This document shows positions 8,301 through 16,909 of a stretch of 64,000 nucleotides of DNA, in pieces. The DNA comes from an uncultured Schlesneria sp. (GTDB taxonomy: Bacteria; Planctomycetota; Planctomycetia; Planctomycetales; Planctomycetaceae). The stretch lies in contig CAIOKO010000040.1 of assembly GCA_903858935.1 (NCBI GenBank), positions 1 through 64,000 on the forward strand, read 5' to 3'. Position 1 is the first letter of the stretch, and every line of letters begins with the position of its first letter. The notes under the pieces were generated by a model. That model was not told where the DNA came from and ran no database searches. It saw nothing but the letters and a program-made list of their open reading frames with translations. A program made the translations under genes and the position numbers.

Positions 8301-8462
8301 CAACCGGCAACCGCCACTGCGGAGTCAACGGCGAATCGAAATCAACAATTCGCCAAGTTCCAGTCTGACGCACCAAGTTGCAGTAATTGCGGGGCAATCA
8401 CGGTCCGCAATGGAAATTGCTATCTCTGTCACAACTGTGGTACCAGCCACGGTTGCAGTTGA
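5340..8462 (+). CDS. nrdJ: Class II (adenosylcobalamin-dependent) ribonucleoside-diphosphate reductase
   Basis: Single-chain enzyme of 1040 residues that reduces ribonucleotides to deoxyribonucleotides with adenosylcobalamin as radical source. The active-site set is visible: redox Cys in SACFIQ (about Cys201), the radical loop NPCSE (about Cys409, Glu411) and the partner Cys in ACNLSSLN (about Cys420). ATVLAPTGTIAFMMD is the conserved phosphate-binding region. A TSCPD domain covers about residues 775-875. Next comes a tandem linker of NGH-containing repeats (about 923-970), then a Cys-rich tail (CSNCG, CYLCHNCG, HGCS) typical of class II enzymes, thought to re-reduce the active site. The start is set at the ATG at 5340, with GAGGAG just upstream; the ORF track uses a GTG six bases earlier. 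No NrdR box was identified. Confidence 0.95.
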   Translation: MMHQSNGMTSSGSTVASTTAPNNSGHPGRSLPEIRPMSVAPKFCPADTDPFTTVDWDYRTAAIKDENGKVLFEQTNCEIPSAWTPLATNVVVSKYFYGEHGTPERETSVKQVIHRVARTIADWGIEGGYFASREDGENFYRELAWMCLHQYGSFNSPVWFNVGLYHQYGVKGAKGNYHFNPATQVVERPATSYELPQASACFIQAVDDNMEDIMRLATSEAMLFKFGSGTGTDLSTIRGSKEKLSGGGTPSGPLSFMRVYDQIAAVVKSGGKTRRAAKMQSLKDWHPDILEFIQCKKKEEKKARVLIDSGEYDANFNGEAYSSIMFQNANLSVRLSDEFMRAVEENKKWKTRWVTDPSKNGPEYDSKFILRQMAEGAWSCGDPGVQYDTTINKWHTCPNSGRINASNPCSEYMFLDDTACNLSSLNLRKFQQPDGGFDVERFRAAASIFITAQEILVDNASYPTPTIAKNSHLYRPLGLGYANLGSLLMSMGIPYDSDAGRGIAGSLTALLTGQAYLTSSRIAGYLGPFAGYKDNAEPMLRVMRMHRDAVDRIDSTCPEYLRNAAGKVWDECVDSGRQFGYRNAQATVLAPTGTIAFMMDCDTTGIEPDIALVKYKQLAGGGMMKIVNRTVPLALRTLGYDAPEIERIVKHIEETETIEGAADLKPEHVAVFDCAFKANNGTRTIHWKAHVKMMAAAQPFLSGAISKTVNMPSDSTVDDIEKAYFEGWRLGLKALAIYRDGSKQSQPLSTTKEGDRKKGGAAGDRPARRRLPATRNSLTHKFSVGGHEGYITVGLFEDGTPGELFISMAKEGSTIGGLMDVIGTETSMGLQYGVPLEVLVEKFSHSRFEPSGWTPNPDIPNAKSIVDYIFRWLGIQFLPGFREANTPKRPEANVFGDSEDVAESHRSAEVASTKAMPATSASATNGHSNGSHATNGHNGNGHATNGHATNGHATNGHTTNGHGANGHANGKVPVAVMQRMTPSLKTLQPATATAESTANRNQQFAKFQSDAPSCSNCGAITVRNGNCYLCHNCGTSHGCS
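8107..8250 (+). repeat. In-frame tandem repeat encoding (A/T)TNGH units
   Basis: About ten units of 12-18 bases, mostly 15 (core ATGCGACAAATGGTC), encode NGH-containing repeats in the linker between the TSCPD domain and the Cys-rich tail of the reductase. The reading frame is kept throughout, so the tract is part of the protein. It is probably variable in length between strains. Confidence 0.85.
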
Positions 8463-8507
8463 GATCCGCCCCAGGCGGTTCGCCAGGAGCTCCGCTTCAT
8501 GACCCCC

Positions 8508-8543
8508 GAGGAACTTGACGTCATTTCCAACGTCAGGTTCCTC
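8508..8543 (+). repeat. Hairpin downstream of the ribonucleotide reductase gene
   Basis: GAGGAAC-T-TGACGT pairs with ACGTCA-G-GTTCCTC, giving about 14 pairs including one G-T. No U-tract follows, so it may be an mRNA-stabilising stem rather than a terminator. It lies about 45 bases after the stop codon and 70 bases before the strong terminator at 8614. Confidence 0.5.
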
Positions 8544-8613
8544 ACGACACAATTGTAAGACTCTCCGACCGCGCCGACGGCTGATGGAACGGTACATGAC
8601 GCGGAGTTCGGGA

Positions 8614-8655
8614 CGCCCCGGTTCATTGGATATTGAACCGGGGCGTTTTCATTTT
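8614..8655 (+). terminator. Intrinsic terminator after the ribonucleotide reductase gene
   Basis: A perfect 12 bp stem (CGCCCCGGTTCA at 8614-8625 with its complement at 8634-8645, 8 base loop) is followed by TTTTCATTTT. It separates the reductase from the next gene, whose own start is at 8744. Confidence 0.85.
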
Positions 8656-8743
8656 GAATGCAGATTCGACAGCGATCCAGATGCACAGTCCCTTTCTTTT
8701 CGAGTGACTCCTCACGAAAATGCTCCAGAAAGGAGACTTCGTT

Positions 8744-10930
8744 ATGCAGGCACAAGCAAGTTCGGGATTGTGGGAACTTTTGATCTGGATCTTGACGGGA
8801 AGCAGCCTGCTGGGCCTGCCACCCGGTGAAAGAGATCTCGCTCTTCTGAAATCCGTTCCGCCGCAGACCTTTGTCTATTTTGAATGGGCAGCTCGCAGCA
8901 ACGGTGTTGCCGGGGCGGCGGGGGTCGATGGTTTTGCAGCCGATCCAGAAATTCGGAAGTTCTTTGAATTGCTCGACGCCGCGCTGGCAAAAGTCGAAGT
9001 GGTCAACCAGGGCTCTGACGACGACGTCGAGTCGGGTGCGCTCCATCGTTTGCGTCCACTGTTTCCGCAGTTGGTAAAGCTAATTTCTGCTCATCCAGGT
9101 TGTTTCTTTGCCGGTTTTGAACCCCCTCCGCCAAATAGTGCCAATCTTCCGACGTGGCTTCGAATGCTGGCGGGGGTACACGGCGGGTTAATTCTCAGCA
9201 GTGGTGATGACACCGAAAACTTATGGCGGAGTCTTAATCAATCATTGGAATCGATTCCCGAGTTCAAGTTCAATGAGAGCTCATTGACCCAATCGATTCC
9301 CATAGCCGTTCCCGGTTACACACTTGTCATCCATCGTGAGGGCCCGCGGATTATCTTCGCTCTCGGTGATGGCACCCTCGCACGAATTACGGATGGATTG
9401 TCAGGTCGGCCACCAGGGCTTGATACGAACCCGACGTTTCGCAAGGGACTCGAACGCGTCAATGTTCCGCGAATCGGAACTGTCGGTTGGGTTGATGGCA
9501 AAGGCCTTGTTTCGAGCATTACGGCAGCTCTTGGACCGGTCGGATTCCTGGTCAGACCCATCCTGACAATGACGGGTGTTGATGCGATCGACCACATCGT
9601 TCAGGTGTCGGGCGTCGATAATGGCGAGATGATCCAGCGGACTTTTGTTGCCACGGGTGGACGAACTGATGGCATCATGGTGTTGGCCGCCGGGTCACCA
9701 ATACAAGCCCAGCAGTTTGCACATGTTCCCGCGGATGCAGACCTCGTTCTTGCGACCAGCATCAGTCTTAGAGGCATTTTTCAGGAATCGAGACGGTTGC
9801 TGCAGAGCGTCCAGCCGTTATCCGTTCGAATTTTTGACGAGGCGGTTAAACAATTGGAATCCGAGCTCGAGCTGAAAATCGTCGAGGATGTTCTGCCTGC
9901 GTTTGGTGATGTCTTAGTCGCATTCGATTCGCCATCTGCAGGGGGATTGATCGCAACCAGCCTCGTTGTCAGCCTTGAAGTCCGGGATGGCAAAAAAGCT
10001 GCGGTGGTTTTCGATCGTTTGATGAAACTGATCGAACAATCGTTGTCTGGCGAACATTCTGAATTCGACTACGGCGAATCAGTATCATTGCGTCAACAAT
10101 CGTTTCTCAATCACTCGATTTTTTATGTGAATACCTCTGGCGCAAGTTTTTCGGGACGTATCTCGATCACTCCGACATTCTGTTTATCGGAAAAACATCT
10201 GATGTTTGCTGTTCATCCTCAGGCGATGAAGGCCCAATTGCGTCATTTAAACTCAAATCGTCCTGGGTTCGATAAGCAGGCGAGTAGTAAGGTTGCAATT
10301 CCCGCCGGCGACACCTTGTCATACGCTTATTTAAACGGACCACGCGCCAGCAATCTTGTCGGCTCGATCCTACCATATTCAGGCCATGTGTTGCTTAACC
10401 GCCTGGAGGAAGAAGGGGTGTCGATGGATTCCTATTCTCTTCCTTCGGCAGCAGCAATTTCACCCTATTTCGGTGACTCCACAGCGGTCATCACGCGGCA
10501 GAAAGATGGGGTCCTGATCGAAGCTCGAAACGCACCGCCTGTCCTGGTCGGGATGACGTTTTTGTCGCTGTACCGGAATTGGTCTGCCACAGAATTCGAG
10601 CTTCTCGACGCTTTTCGAAAACAAAGAGCAAACGGGGCTCAACAAGCACAACTTGGCCCCGCCGAAAATGCTGTGGTCCCGGCTGTTGCAGAGAAAAAGG
10701 ATCACGACGAGGCAGCCAGGGAAAAGGCGAAGGCCAATCCTCCTTTGGAGCGCAAGCTGGCACCGCTGCTTTTGAAAGCTCTTGTTCCAGATGGAATGCA
10801 ACAGCTGATCCCCGAATCGGCGTTAAAGAAACTTGAAGAAGGGCCATCGCCGGCTGCGATTCAGCGCCGCGAAGAAGCGCGTCGATTAAGAGAAGAACGT
10901 CGACAACGCCGCCCGATTCCGCCTCGTTGA
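8744..10930 (+). CDS. Large DUF3352-like protein of unknown function
   Basis: Protein of 728 residues. A short hydrophobic segment near the N-terminus (about residues 9-24, LWELLIWILTGSSLLGL) may be a signal peptide or anchor. The body resembles DUF3352-type exported proteins: an opening VPPQTFVYFEW phrase, a repeated alpha/beta pattern, and a central segment in which a helix ending ELELKIVEDVLP runs into GDVLVAF. The last ~100 residues are highly charged (Lys/Glu/Arg runs ending RRPIPPR) and probably disordered. The start at 8744 has AGGAG 8 bases upstream; the track's upstream ATG at 8720 lacks such a site. The stop codon abuts the stop codon of the convergent glycosyltransferase gene. The family link is a resemblance by eye; function unknown. 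Confidence 0.6.
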   Translation: MQAQASSGLWELLIWILTGSSLLGLPPGERDLALLKSVPPQTFVYFEWAARSNGVAGAAGVDGFAADPEIRKFFELLDAALAKVEVVNQGSDDDVESGALHRLRPLFPQLVKLISAHPGCFFAGFEPPPPNSANLPTWLRMLAGVHGGLILSSGDDTENLWRSLNQSLESIPEFKFNESSLTQSIPIAVPGYTLVIHREGPRIIFALGDGTLARITDGLSGRPPGLDTNPTFRKGLERVNVPRIGTVGWVDGKGLVSSITAALGPVGFLVRPILTMTGVDAIDHIVQVSGVDNGEMIQRTFVATGGRTDGIMVLAAGSPIQAQQFAHVPADADLVLATSISLRGIFQESRRLLQSVQPLSVRIFDEAVKQLESELELKIVEDVLPAFGDVLVAFDSPSAGGLIATSLVVSLEVRDGKKAAVVFDRLMKLIEQSLSGEHSEFDYGESVSLRQQSFLNHSIFYVNTSGASFSGRISITPTFCLSEKHLMFAVHPQAMKAQLRHLNSNRPGFDKQASSKVAIPAGDTLSYAYLNGPRASNLVGSILPYSGHVLLNRLEEEGVSMDSYSLPSAAAISPYFGDSTAVITRQKDGVLIEARNAPPVLVGMTFLSLYRNWSATEFELLDAFRKQRANGAQQAQLGPAENAVVPAVAEKKDHDEAAREKAKANPPLERKLAPLLLKALVPDGMQQLIPESALKKLEEGPSPAAIQRREEARRLREERRQRRPIPPR

Positions 10931-13231
10931 TCAATCGAGCACGGGAAACACCTGACCGTTGATTTCGTCTGGTTCGTGACCTCCTGATGTGAACAGGCTC
11001 GGCCCAAACAGGCCGAGTCGCTGCAGTTCTTCAAATCGCTCGGGTTGAACAAATTCGCTATATCCGTAACTCCCTGGTTCTCGGTATCGACGGATCTCAG
11101 ACCAGTTTACGTCGACATGTGTAATCCCTAACTGGCGGAACCGGGAACGAATTTCCTGAACATCGCGTAAACGCTCGCCTTCTGACTGTGGGTCAGCACA
11201 CAATTCTTCGAACCACGAGCGATCAAAAACTGTGTTGTAAAGGTAGGGGTAACGTGCATGAAACATCCCTGCGCCACCCACGCAAAGTACTTTTGTGGCT
11301 GGTGGAAGATGGCCCGATTCAAATTCCTGGTTTAACCATCGAATTCGTGGGGAAACGGCAATCTCACTGGCCGCGTTCAAATCAAGCCGACCCGCGTTAA
11401 AACCGCCGACGTACAACATCACCTCGGCGTTGTAGAGAATCGAAGCGAGAATAAATGCTCCTGCAAACCAGTTCCAGATGCCTGAACCTCGAACTGGCTT
11501 CACGCCTGACGCAAGGATTCCAGGCCAACATGCCCCTACCCCTGCCATGAACGAGACAGCTGAAAACATCGGGACGTAAAACCGGTCAATATGGTGCGTG
11601 AAAAGAAACCAGGTAGCAAACTGCCAGCCAATATATAGCCATGTCAAGCCGATCACTGATCGCTGCGAAGATCCTTCCGAATCGATCACCGTACTTTGAC
11701 CACGTCGTCGAAACCACCAGAAAAGGGACAGCGGCGCGAACCCAAACATCAGGGGGCTATGCCAGTCATTGTTGGCTGAAACATCGGTCAATTTCACTGA
11801 CGCGTCAATCAGACGCTCGTTCCAGCCCGAATATGTCTTTGATGCATGTCCATGACGCCATTTGGCGTCTAACGTTTCGTCACGATCAATGCCACCGAAG
11901 ATTCGGTAAGCAAGCGGATAGACCGGGTTACCCGTTGCAACGGCGTTCTTTAATAACCATGGCCCGACACTGACCAGAACCCCAACCGAAAAAAACACTG
12001 ACATGATTAACGCCCATTGCAATCGGGCAGTTTGAACATGCCGGACCGTCGTCCATACCAGCAGGCATCCAATCGGAACGACGACGGAAGTTAAGCCTGT
12101 GTATTTGCAGGCCATCGCACTGCCGGCCATCATCCCCGTGACGAGTGCCAGCTTGATTGCATTTTTTTGGCTTAAAGTACCACCAGCAACGAATGGTTCT
12201 CGAAAGAGAAACGCAGCAAATAATGCCGCAAAGAGGTAACAGGCGAGTCCCCCTTCCGCATAGGCAATAATGGAAATTCGGTAGGTCCAGGGTGACGTGA
12301 GATAAACAAGAGCGGCCATGATGCCGGCGCCAGCTGAAAACCACCTTCGCCCTGCCGCAAACAAGCCGACCGCCGTCAGTGGAATGAATCCGGCAATCGC
12401 CACCTGACCAGCAAGCGCCCCCCAGTGCCAGTCACCGTAGAGAATCATCCCTGCGAGGATCAGCATCTCGGTCAGAAATGGAAAATTTGTGTAAACGTTA
12501 TGAGGCAGTCGAGTGATTTGTCCCTGCAGGAACCACTCTTTGGGTCCGCCAAGATGATACTCGATCACATCAAAGTCTGTTTGCGGCGACATTGCTCCCA
12601 GAAGCTGGACCGACACAAACGGAACGAGAATGGCGACCGCGATCCAGCCCAACCGTGTGAGGCCTGACGATTGACCGGCGAATGGCGGTCCTGCAATACG
12701 ATCGAAGTTCTGCCGTCGAAAGTGATACAGACATTCGCCAATGAAACCCGCCACGAGTAATAGACCAAGTGGCCAGCGACTCATGCACCCACAGAGACCA
12801 AGCAACAACGTCGATAATGAGACGATTGCAAATCCGAGACAGGTGGAGAAAAAGAGGCGCTCGCAACCGACAAGTCCGAGCTTGATCAGCCGCAGTGTCA
12901 GTGAACCAAGACCCCACGCACCAATCCAGATAACAACGGCCGTCAGAAAAAACGGAACTCGCTGAAGTAAAAACAACCAGCTCCAAGGAGCGGCACTCTG
13001 AACAGTCGGTGGATCGACAATATCCAGAAAATCATACGGAATGCCGGACCAGAGCATCCATCGTTGCACCGACGGATTATTGGGAAAGCCAAAGCTCTGA
13101 AACCAGACAAAAAATCCGACCACCCATAAGATGGCAAGGGAGGAATATACGAGATATCGCTGATAGAACAGCCCCACTGAGGTCGCGGTATTCGACCCCA
13201 GTGGCTTTGAATGACCCGACATGCGAGTCAT
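10931..13231 (-). CDS. GT-C fold membrane glycosyltransferase (family 39-like)
   Basis: Integral membrane protein of 766 residues with about 10-12 hydrophobic helices between residues 25 and 610, then a soluble C-terminal domain of about 150 residues. The first large extracytoplasmic loop carries TDFDVIEYH followed by GPKEWF, matching the acidic metal/lipid-phosphate site of ArnT/PMT-type GT-C enzymes. These transfer a sugar from a polyprenyl-phosphate donor to lipid, protein or polysaccharide on the outer side of the membrane; the acceptor here is unknown. The start at 13231 has GGTGA about 7 bases upstream. It begins 63 bases after the sigma-54 activator gene on the same strand and may be co-transcribed. 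Its stop codon touches that of the convergent + gene (TGATCA). Confidence 0.65.
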   Translation of the reverse strand: MTRMSGHSKPLGSNTATSVGLFYQRYLVYSSLAILWVVGFFVWFQSFGFPNNPSVQRWMLWSGIPYDFLDIVDPPTVQSAAPWSWLFLLQRVPFFLTAVVIWIGAWGLGSLTLRLIKLGLVGCERLFFSTCLGFAIVSLSTLLLGLCGCMSRWPLGLLLVAGFIGECLYHFRRQNFDRIAGPPFAGQSSGLTRLGWIAVAILVPFVSVQLLGAMSPQTDFDVIEYHLGGPKEWFLQGQITRLPHNVYTNFPFLTEMLILAGMILYGDWHWGALAGQVAIAGFIPLTAVGLFAAGRRWFSAGAGIMAALVYLTSPWTYRISIIAYAEGGLACYLFAALFAAFLFREPFVAGGTLSQKNAIKLALVTGMMAGSAMACKYTGLTSVVVPIGCLLVWTTVRHVQTARLQWALIMSVFFSVGVLVSVGPWLLKNAVATGNPVYPLAYRIFGGIDRDETLDAKWRHGHASKTYSGWNERLIDASVKLTDVSANNDWHSPLMFGFAPLSLFWWFRRRGQSTVIDSEGSSQRSVIGLTWLYIGWQFATWFLFTHHIDRFYVPMFSAVSFMAGVGACWPGILASGVKPVRGSGIWNWFAGAFILASILYNAEVMLYVGGFNAGRLDLNAASEIAVSPRIRWLNQEFESGHLPPATKVLCVGGAGMFHARYPYLYNTVFDRSWFEELCADPQSEGERLRDVQEIRSRFRQLGITHVDVNWSEIRRYREPGSYGYSEFVQPERFEELQRLGLFGPSLFTSGGHEPDEINGQVFPVLD

Positions 13232-13294
13232 GTTTGTTCACCGATGAAATTCGGACACGACCGAGACACGTCACCACGCCTGTCGTTGATAAGC

Positions 13295-15382
13295 CTATCG
13301 ATTAGGAGCAGGTCGTTCGACTTCGTATTTTTTCAGTTTTCGATCCAATGTCGAACGTTCGATCTCGAGAATGTGAGCCGCTTGCGACTTATTCCACTTG
13401 GTCCATTCCAGAGTCGCAAGAATATGCTCCTGTTCGATTAATTCGATTGGAACTGCTCGATAGCCACTGTTTGCTGACGACGAGGACGATGGTGTATCGC
13501 TTCTCCCCAAGGCTGACAGTTGAATATCTGCCGGAGCCAATGTGTCACCTGCACACAAAATGACAGCTCGTTCGATCGTATTCTGCAACTCACGAACGTT
13601 ACCCGGCCAGCCATAGTTCACCAGTGTCGACATGGCTGACGGAAGAATCGTGGTTACCGAGCGACCACACTTTTTCGAGAAGCGTTGCATGAAATGCTTG
13701 GCGAGAATCGCGATATCGGTGCGCCGATCACGAAGCGGTTCAACGACAAGTTCCATCACTTGCAGGCGGAAGTAGAGATCTTTTCGGAAGCGGCCTTGAT
13801 CGACAGAGTTTTCAAGGTCGCGATTGGTTGCAGCCACAACGCGAACGTCGACCCTCACTTCGGCACCACCACCAACCCGCTCGTAAGGATGACCTTCCAG
13901 AACCCGCAGGAATTTTGCCTGAATTGCGGGACTCATTTCACCGACTTCATCCAGAAAAATCGTCCCGGTGTGTGCCTGTTCGAATTTCCCGATTTTGCGT
14001 GTGACCGCACCAGTAAACGAACCCTTTTCGTGACCGAACAACTCACTTTCGAGCAGGCTTTCGCTTAAAGCAGCACAGTTCATTGTGACAAACGGGCCAT
14101 CCGCTCGATTGCTGTGCTGGTGAATAGCACGTGCTACCAGCTCTTTACCGACACCACTCTCGCCGCGGATGAGTACGGTTGCTCCCGTTGGCGCGATCCG
14201 CAAAATTCGCTCTCGAAGCCGACGAATCGAATCGCTGTCGCCAACGAGCTCCGTTTCGATCAGAAGCTGCTCACGCAGTGTCTTGTTTTCCCCCTCGACA
14301 CGTGCCAGGCCTGCTGCCAATCGGCTACGCTCTTTCAAGTTTTCCAGCGTCACAGCCAGTTGATCAGCAACGGCCAGGGTGAATTCTGCATCGTCGGCTT
14401 TAAGACGGTTATCAGGGTTTGTGGAGTAAAGCTGGATCATGCCGAGCAACCGATCAGACGTCCGGATCGGGGCACAAATGATACTTTCGGCACGCATTTC
14501 TTTCAGACTGTCGCTTGCACTGAACTGACCATCAGTTTTGATGTCATGCGCGACAACGGCTGCTCGTGATTCCAGCGCAATACTGGTGACGTAATCAGAA
14601 ACCCTTTCGAATTGTCGTGACGAATCAAGCGATTTGAACGCGACGAGATCAAGATTCCGATTATTAAGGTTCTTTGCATTTGGATCATTAAACAACAGCA
14701 CGGCACCAATGTCGGCAGATGTTACGTTAAACAGCCCATCGAGGACGATTTCAGACAAGCTGCGAACATCGGTTTCTTCACCCATTTTTAAACCGAGCTG
14801 AACCAAACGTTGAGCTTCGTGCCCTGCACGTCCACGTTGAATCTGCTGATTTGGCTCGGAAAGAAAGGGATTGCGATCACACAGATGAACGATCTCGGGA
14901 TGAGTATCCGCTGCGGATCGACCTTCCAAGCTCGCGGGCTGAGCGGTTCGCACCGTGTCAGTACCACCTTTTGCGATGGTATCTTCGCTAGGATCGTAAT
15001 CGGTTGACGGCCTGTGCTTCGGAGCGACAGTCGTTTTGGACTTGAGATTCAAACTAAACACGATCGTCGTGTTTCCGATTTGGAATTCTCGACCCTCGGT
15101 CAATTGGATGTCACCAGAGATCGGCTCGCCGTTAACGCGGGTTCCATTCCGGCTTCCCAGATCCCGAAGTTTCCAGATACCGCTATCAAAGAATACTTCA
15201 CAATGATTTCGGCTGCAGATTTCATCAGGGATAACCAGACGATTAGTCGTCGCACGACCGATTGTCGTGATCTGCCCTGAGTGCAATGGAATCGACGTCC
15301 CTTCGGCAGGACCACTGCTAATCATTATTTGTGCGGTAGTTTTAATGATAGCGGTATCAGATTCGCGAGAAATCTTGTTCAT
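13295..15382 (-). CDS. Sigma-54-dependent transcriptional activator with FHA and GAF domains
   Basis: Regulator of 695 residues. An N-terminal FHA domain (about 18-95; [14 protein letters not shown] and CSRNHC) reads phosphothreonine, so a Ser/Thr kinase probably controls it. A GAF domain (about 195-360) follows, then a sigma-54 interaction AAA+ domain (about 375-605) with Walker A GESGVGKE near 405 and an FLDEVGEMS Walker B. The RNAP-contact loop reads GSFTGA instead of the usual GAFTGA (near 453). A Fis-type HTH closes the protein (about 655-690). It drives open-complex formation at sigma-54 promoters. The glycosyltransferase gene lies 63 bases downstream and might be a target or operon partner; no clear -24/-12 promoter was found in the window. 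Confidence 0.93.
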   Translation of the reverse strand: MNKISRESDTAIIKTTAQIMISSGPAEGTSIPLHSGQITTIGRATTNRLVIPDEICSRNHCEVFFDSGIWKLRDLGSRNGTRVNGEPISGDIQLTEGREFQIGNTTIVFSLNLKSKTTVAPKHRPSTDYDPSEDTIAKGGTDTVRTAQPASLEGRSAADTHPEIVHLCDRNPFLSEPNQQIQRGRAGHEAQRLVQLGLKMGEETDVRSLSEIVLDGLFNVTSADIGAVLLFNDPNAKNLNNRNLDLVAFKSLDSSRQFERVSDYVTSIALESRAAVVAHDIKTDGQFSASDSLKEMRAESIICAPIRTSDRLLGMIQLYSTNPDNRLKADDAEFTLAVADQLAVTLENLKERSRLAAGLARVEGENKTLREQLLIETELVGDSDSIRRLRERILRIAPTGATVLIRGESGVGKELVARAIHQHSNRADGPFVTMNCAALSESLLESELFGHEKGSFTGAVTRKIGKFEQAHTGTIFLDEVGEMSPAIQAKFLRVLEGHPYERVGGGAEVRVDVRVVAATNRDLENSVDQGRFRKDLYFRLQVMELVVEPLRDRRTDIAILAKHFMQRFSKKCGRSVTTILPSAMSTLVNYGWPGNVRELQNTIERAVILCAGDTLAPADIQLSALGRSDTPSSSSSANSGYRAVPIELIEQEHILATLEWTKWNKSQAAHILEIERSTLDRKLKKYEVERPAPNR

Positions 15383-15914
15383 AGTTTATGCCTTCGCACA
15401 GTTGAAAGGTGGCGATTTTAATCGGGAATCTGGAAACCGTTTATCATTAGAAGTAAAGAATGATACGTTCTGAAAACATGCATTTTCAAGTCTTAAAGTA
15501 TGAAATAGAGAAAATTTGATTAAAAACTTCCGCGATACTTAACGCTTTTGAACGCCTTAACCATTGGGAAAGATAGCTGATTTCTGCAAAGAAATCCCAT
15601 TTTCCTCATTCGCCAGCGATCAGAACCTGAATTCCGTCGGTCGCAGGAGCTGTCGATTCTTTGGCCTTTTTCAATAAGGCACAACAACACATAGTGCGTA
15701 TGTTTTTCGAATATCGCACACAGAAACGCGTTCTGTAATGCGTTGGCAGGCGAATGATCTGTGTATTGCAAGGATCCACTTCTTACGCATCGCATTCTGC
15801 CTGGCGAACGAGCGGCTTCCACTGGCTTCCCGAACGTTCGTCAATAATGCCTGTTTCTTTGGCGGGCCAAGAGGCATCAAACTTTTTCGGAATTGTTGAA
15901 ATGACAATCTCCGA
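15383..15914. other. Divergent intergenic region without recognised genes
   Basis: About 530 bases separate the minus-strand sigma-54 activator from the + strand exported protein gene. ORFs here (e.g. 15520-15822) have no start context or family resemblance. Apart from the promoter at its right edge nothing distinct is visible; no sigma-54-type TGGCAC-N5-TTGC motif was seen. Confidence 0.6.
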
Positions 15915-15943
15915 TTGCCACGTTTAAGACCTTATTCTAGTAT
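15915..15943 (+). promoter_or_regulatory. Putative sigma-70 promoter
   Basis: TTGCCA (5 of 6) at 15915-15920, a 17 base spacer and TAGTAT (4 of 6) at 15938-15943 lie about 80 bases upstream of the start codon at 16022. Confidence 0.4.
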
Positions 15944-16021
15944 CAGCCCGTGTCGCCATCGATAATTTGTCGGGAAACAGGGACGTTTCAGGCGAGCAAA
16001 CATGCCACAAGGAGGTGGTTC

Positions 16022-16909
16022 ATGAAGTCGAATGGTCTCGCTACGATCTTATTAATGATCCCTGTGCTGACGGTACCGGCACTCGCGATCTTCGGCATTC
16101 CGCAGTTTGCGCCTGTTGTTGCCTCCCCGATTGACGAAAGTCGAAACTCCGATCGGCCATCGCGGGGTGGAAATTCGTCCCGGCATTCGCAAGATGATTC
16201 GTTTGATGAGATCGAGGGCTTTAATTCTGAACCAGAAGTAAAGCCTGGTTCCGTCACGTCACTTCGCAATCGAGACCTTTCGAAACCTTCCCTTCGTGAA
16301 AAAGGGCTACGTCGAGCGGATTCCGGTTCAGCTCAGTTCTTGGCCGGTGACCGTGACACCGGATCGACTTGGCCAAATAATCCGCGTCAACCTTCATCAA
16401 AGATGTCTGACGATCTGGCAGACAGGGAACGCTTGTTCAATAACAGCGACCCCACCGATGTTCCGCAGCAAAAAGCGCTACCACGACACCCACGGCGATT
16501 ATCCTCCGTTGATAAAACGAATGAAGAAATTCGTCAGGCAAGAGTCGAAGATCCTGATCAGGCTGTGATTCAGTCCGGGTTCACTGAAGAGACTCGGATT
16601 CGAGAGCAACCTCGGATCCCCAGCGGAGAGAAACGAAGGGGTTCGAGCGAAGGCCTTGGATCGAATCGCCATGCATCGGGCACAGAACCTTTGACATGGG
16701 CCGCTGCGGTTGAACGTCTCAATGAATTTGACATTCGAAGTTTTCGGCTCGAGCCTGGTGATCGATCAGGTCAGTTCCTGTTTATTTGCTCATATACTTC
16801 ACCCGATACTCCCAGCGTTTCCTATCGATTCGAAGCCACAGCGGATCAGCCGTTGAAGGCCGTTGAAAATGTCATCGAGCAAATCATCGAATGGCGGCGT
16901 AATCGATGA
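16022..16909 (+). CDS. Exported or membrane-anchored protein of unknown function
   Basis: Protein of 295 residues. The start was moved to the ATG at 16022 because a full Shine-Dalgarno (AAGGAGGTG) sits just upstream; the track's longer version adds 24 residues with no site. A hydrophobic N-terminal segment (LATILLMIPVLTVPALAIF) suggests a signal peptide or anchor. Residues about 40-210 are Ser/Arg/Asp/Pro-rich and probably disordered. A compact conserved-looking C-terminal domain (about 215-295) begins WAAAVERLNEFDI and ends in a helix with EQIIEWRR. No known family was recognised. The stop overlaps the scpB start (ATGA), so the two are probably translationally coupled. Confidence 0.6.
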   Translation: MKSNGLATILLMIPVLTVPALAIFGIPQFAPVVASPIDESRNSDRPSRGGNSSRHSQDDSFDEIEGFNSEPEVKPGSVTSLRNRDLSKPSLREKGLRRADSGSAQFLAGDRDTGSTWPNNPRQPSSKMSDDLADRERLFNNSDPTDVPQQKALPRHPRRLSSVDKTNEEIRQARVEDPDQAVIQSGFTEETRIREQPRIPSGEKRRGSSEGLGSNRHASGTEPLTWAAAVERLNEFDIRSFRLEPGDRSGQFLFICSYTSPDTPSVSYRFEATADQPLKAVENVIEQIIEWRRNR

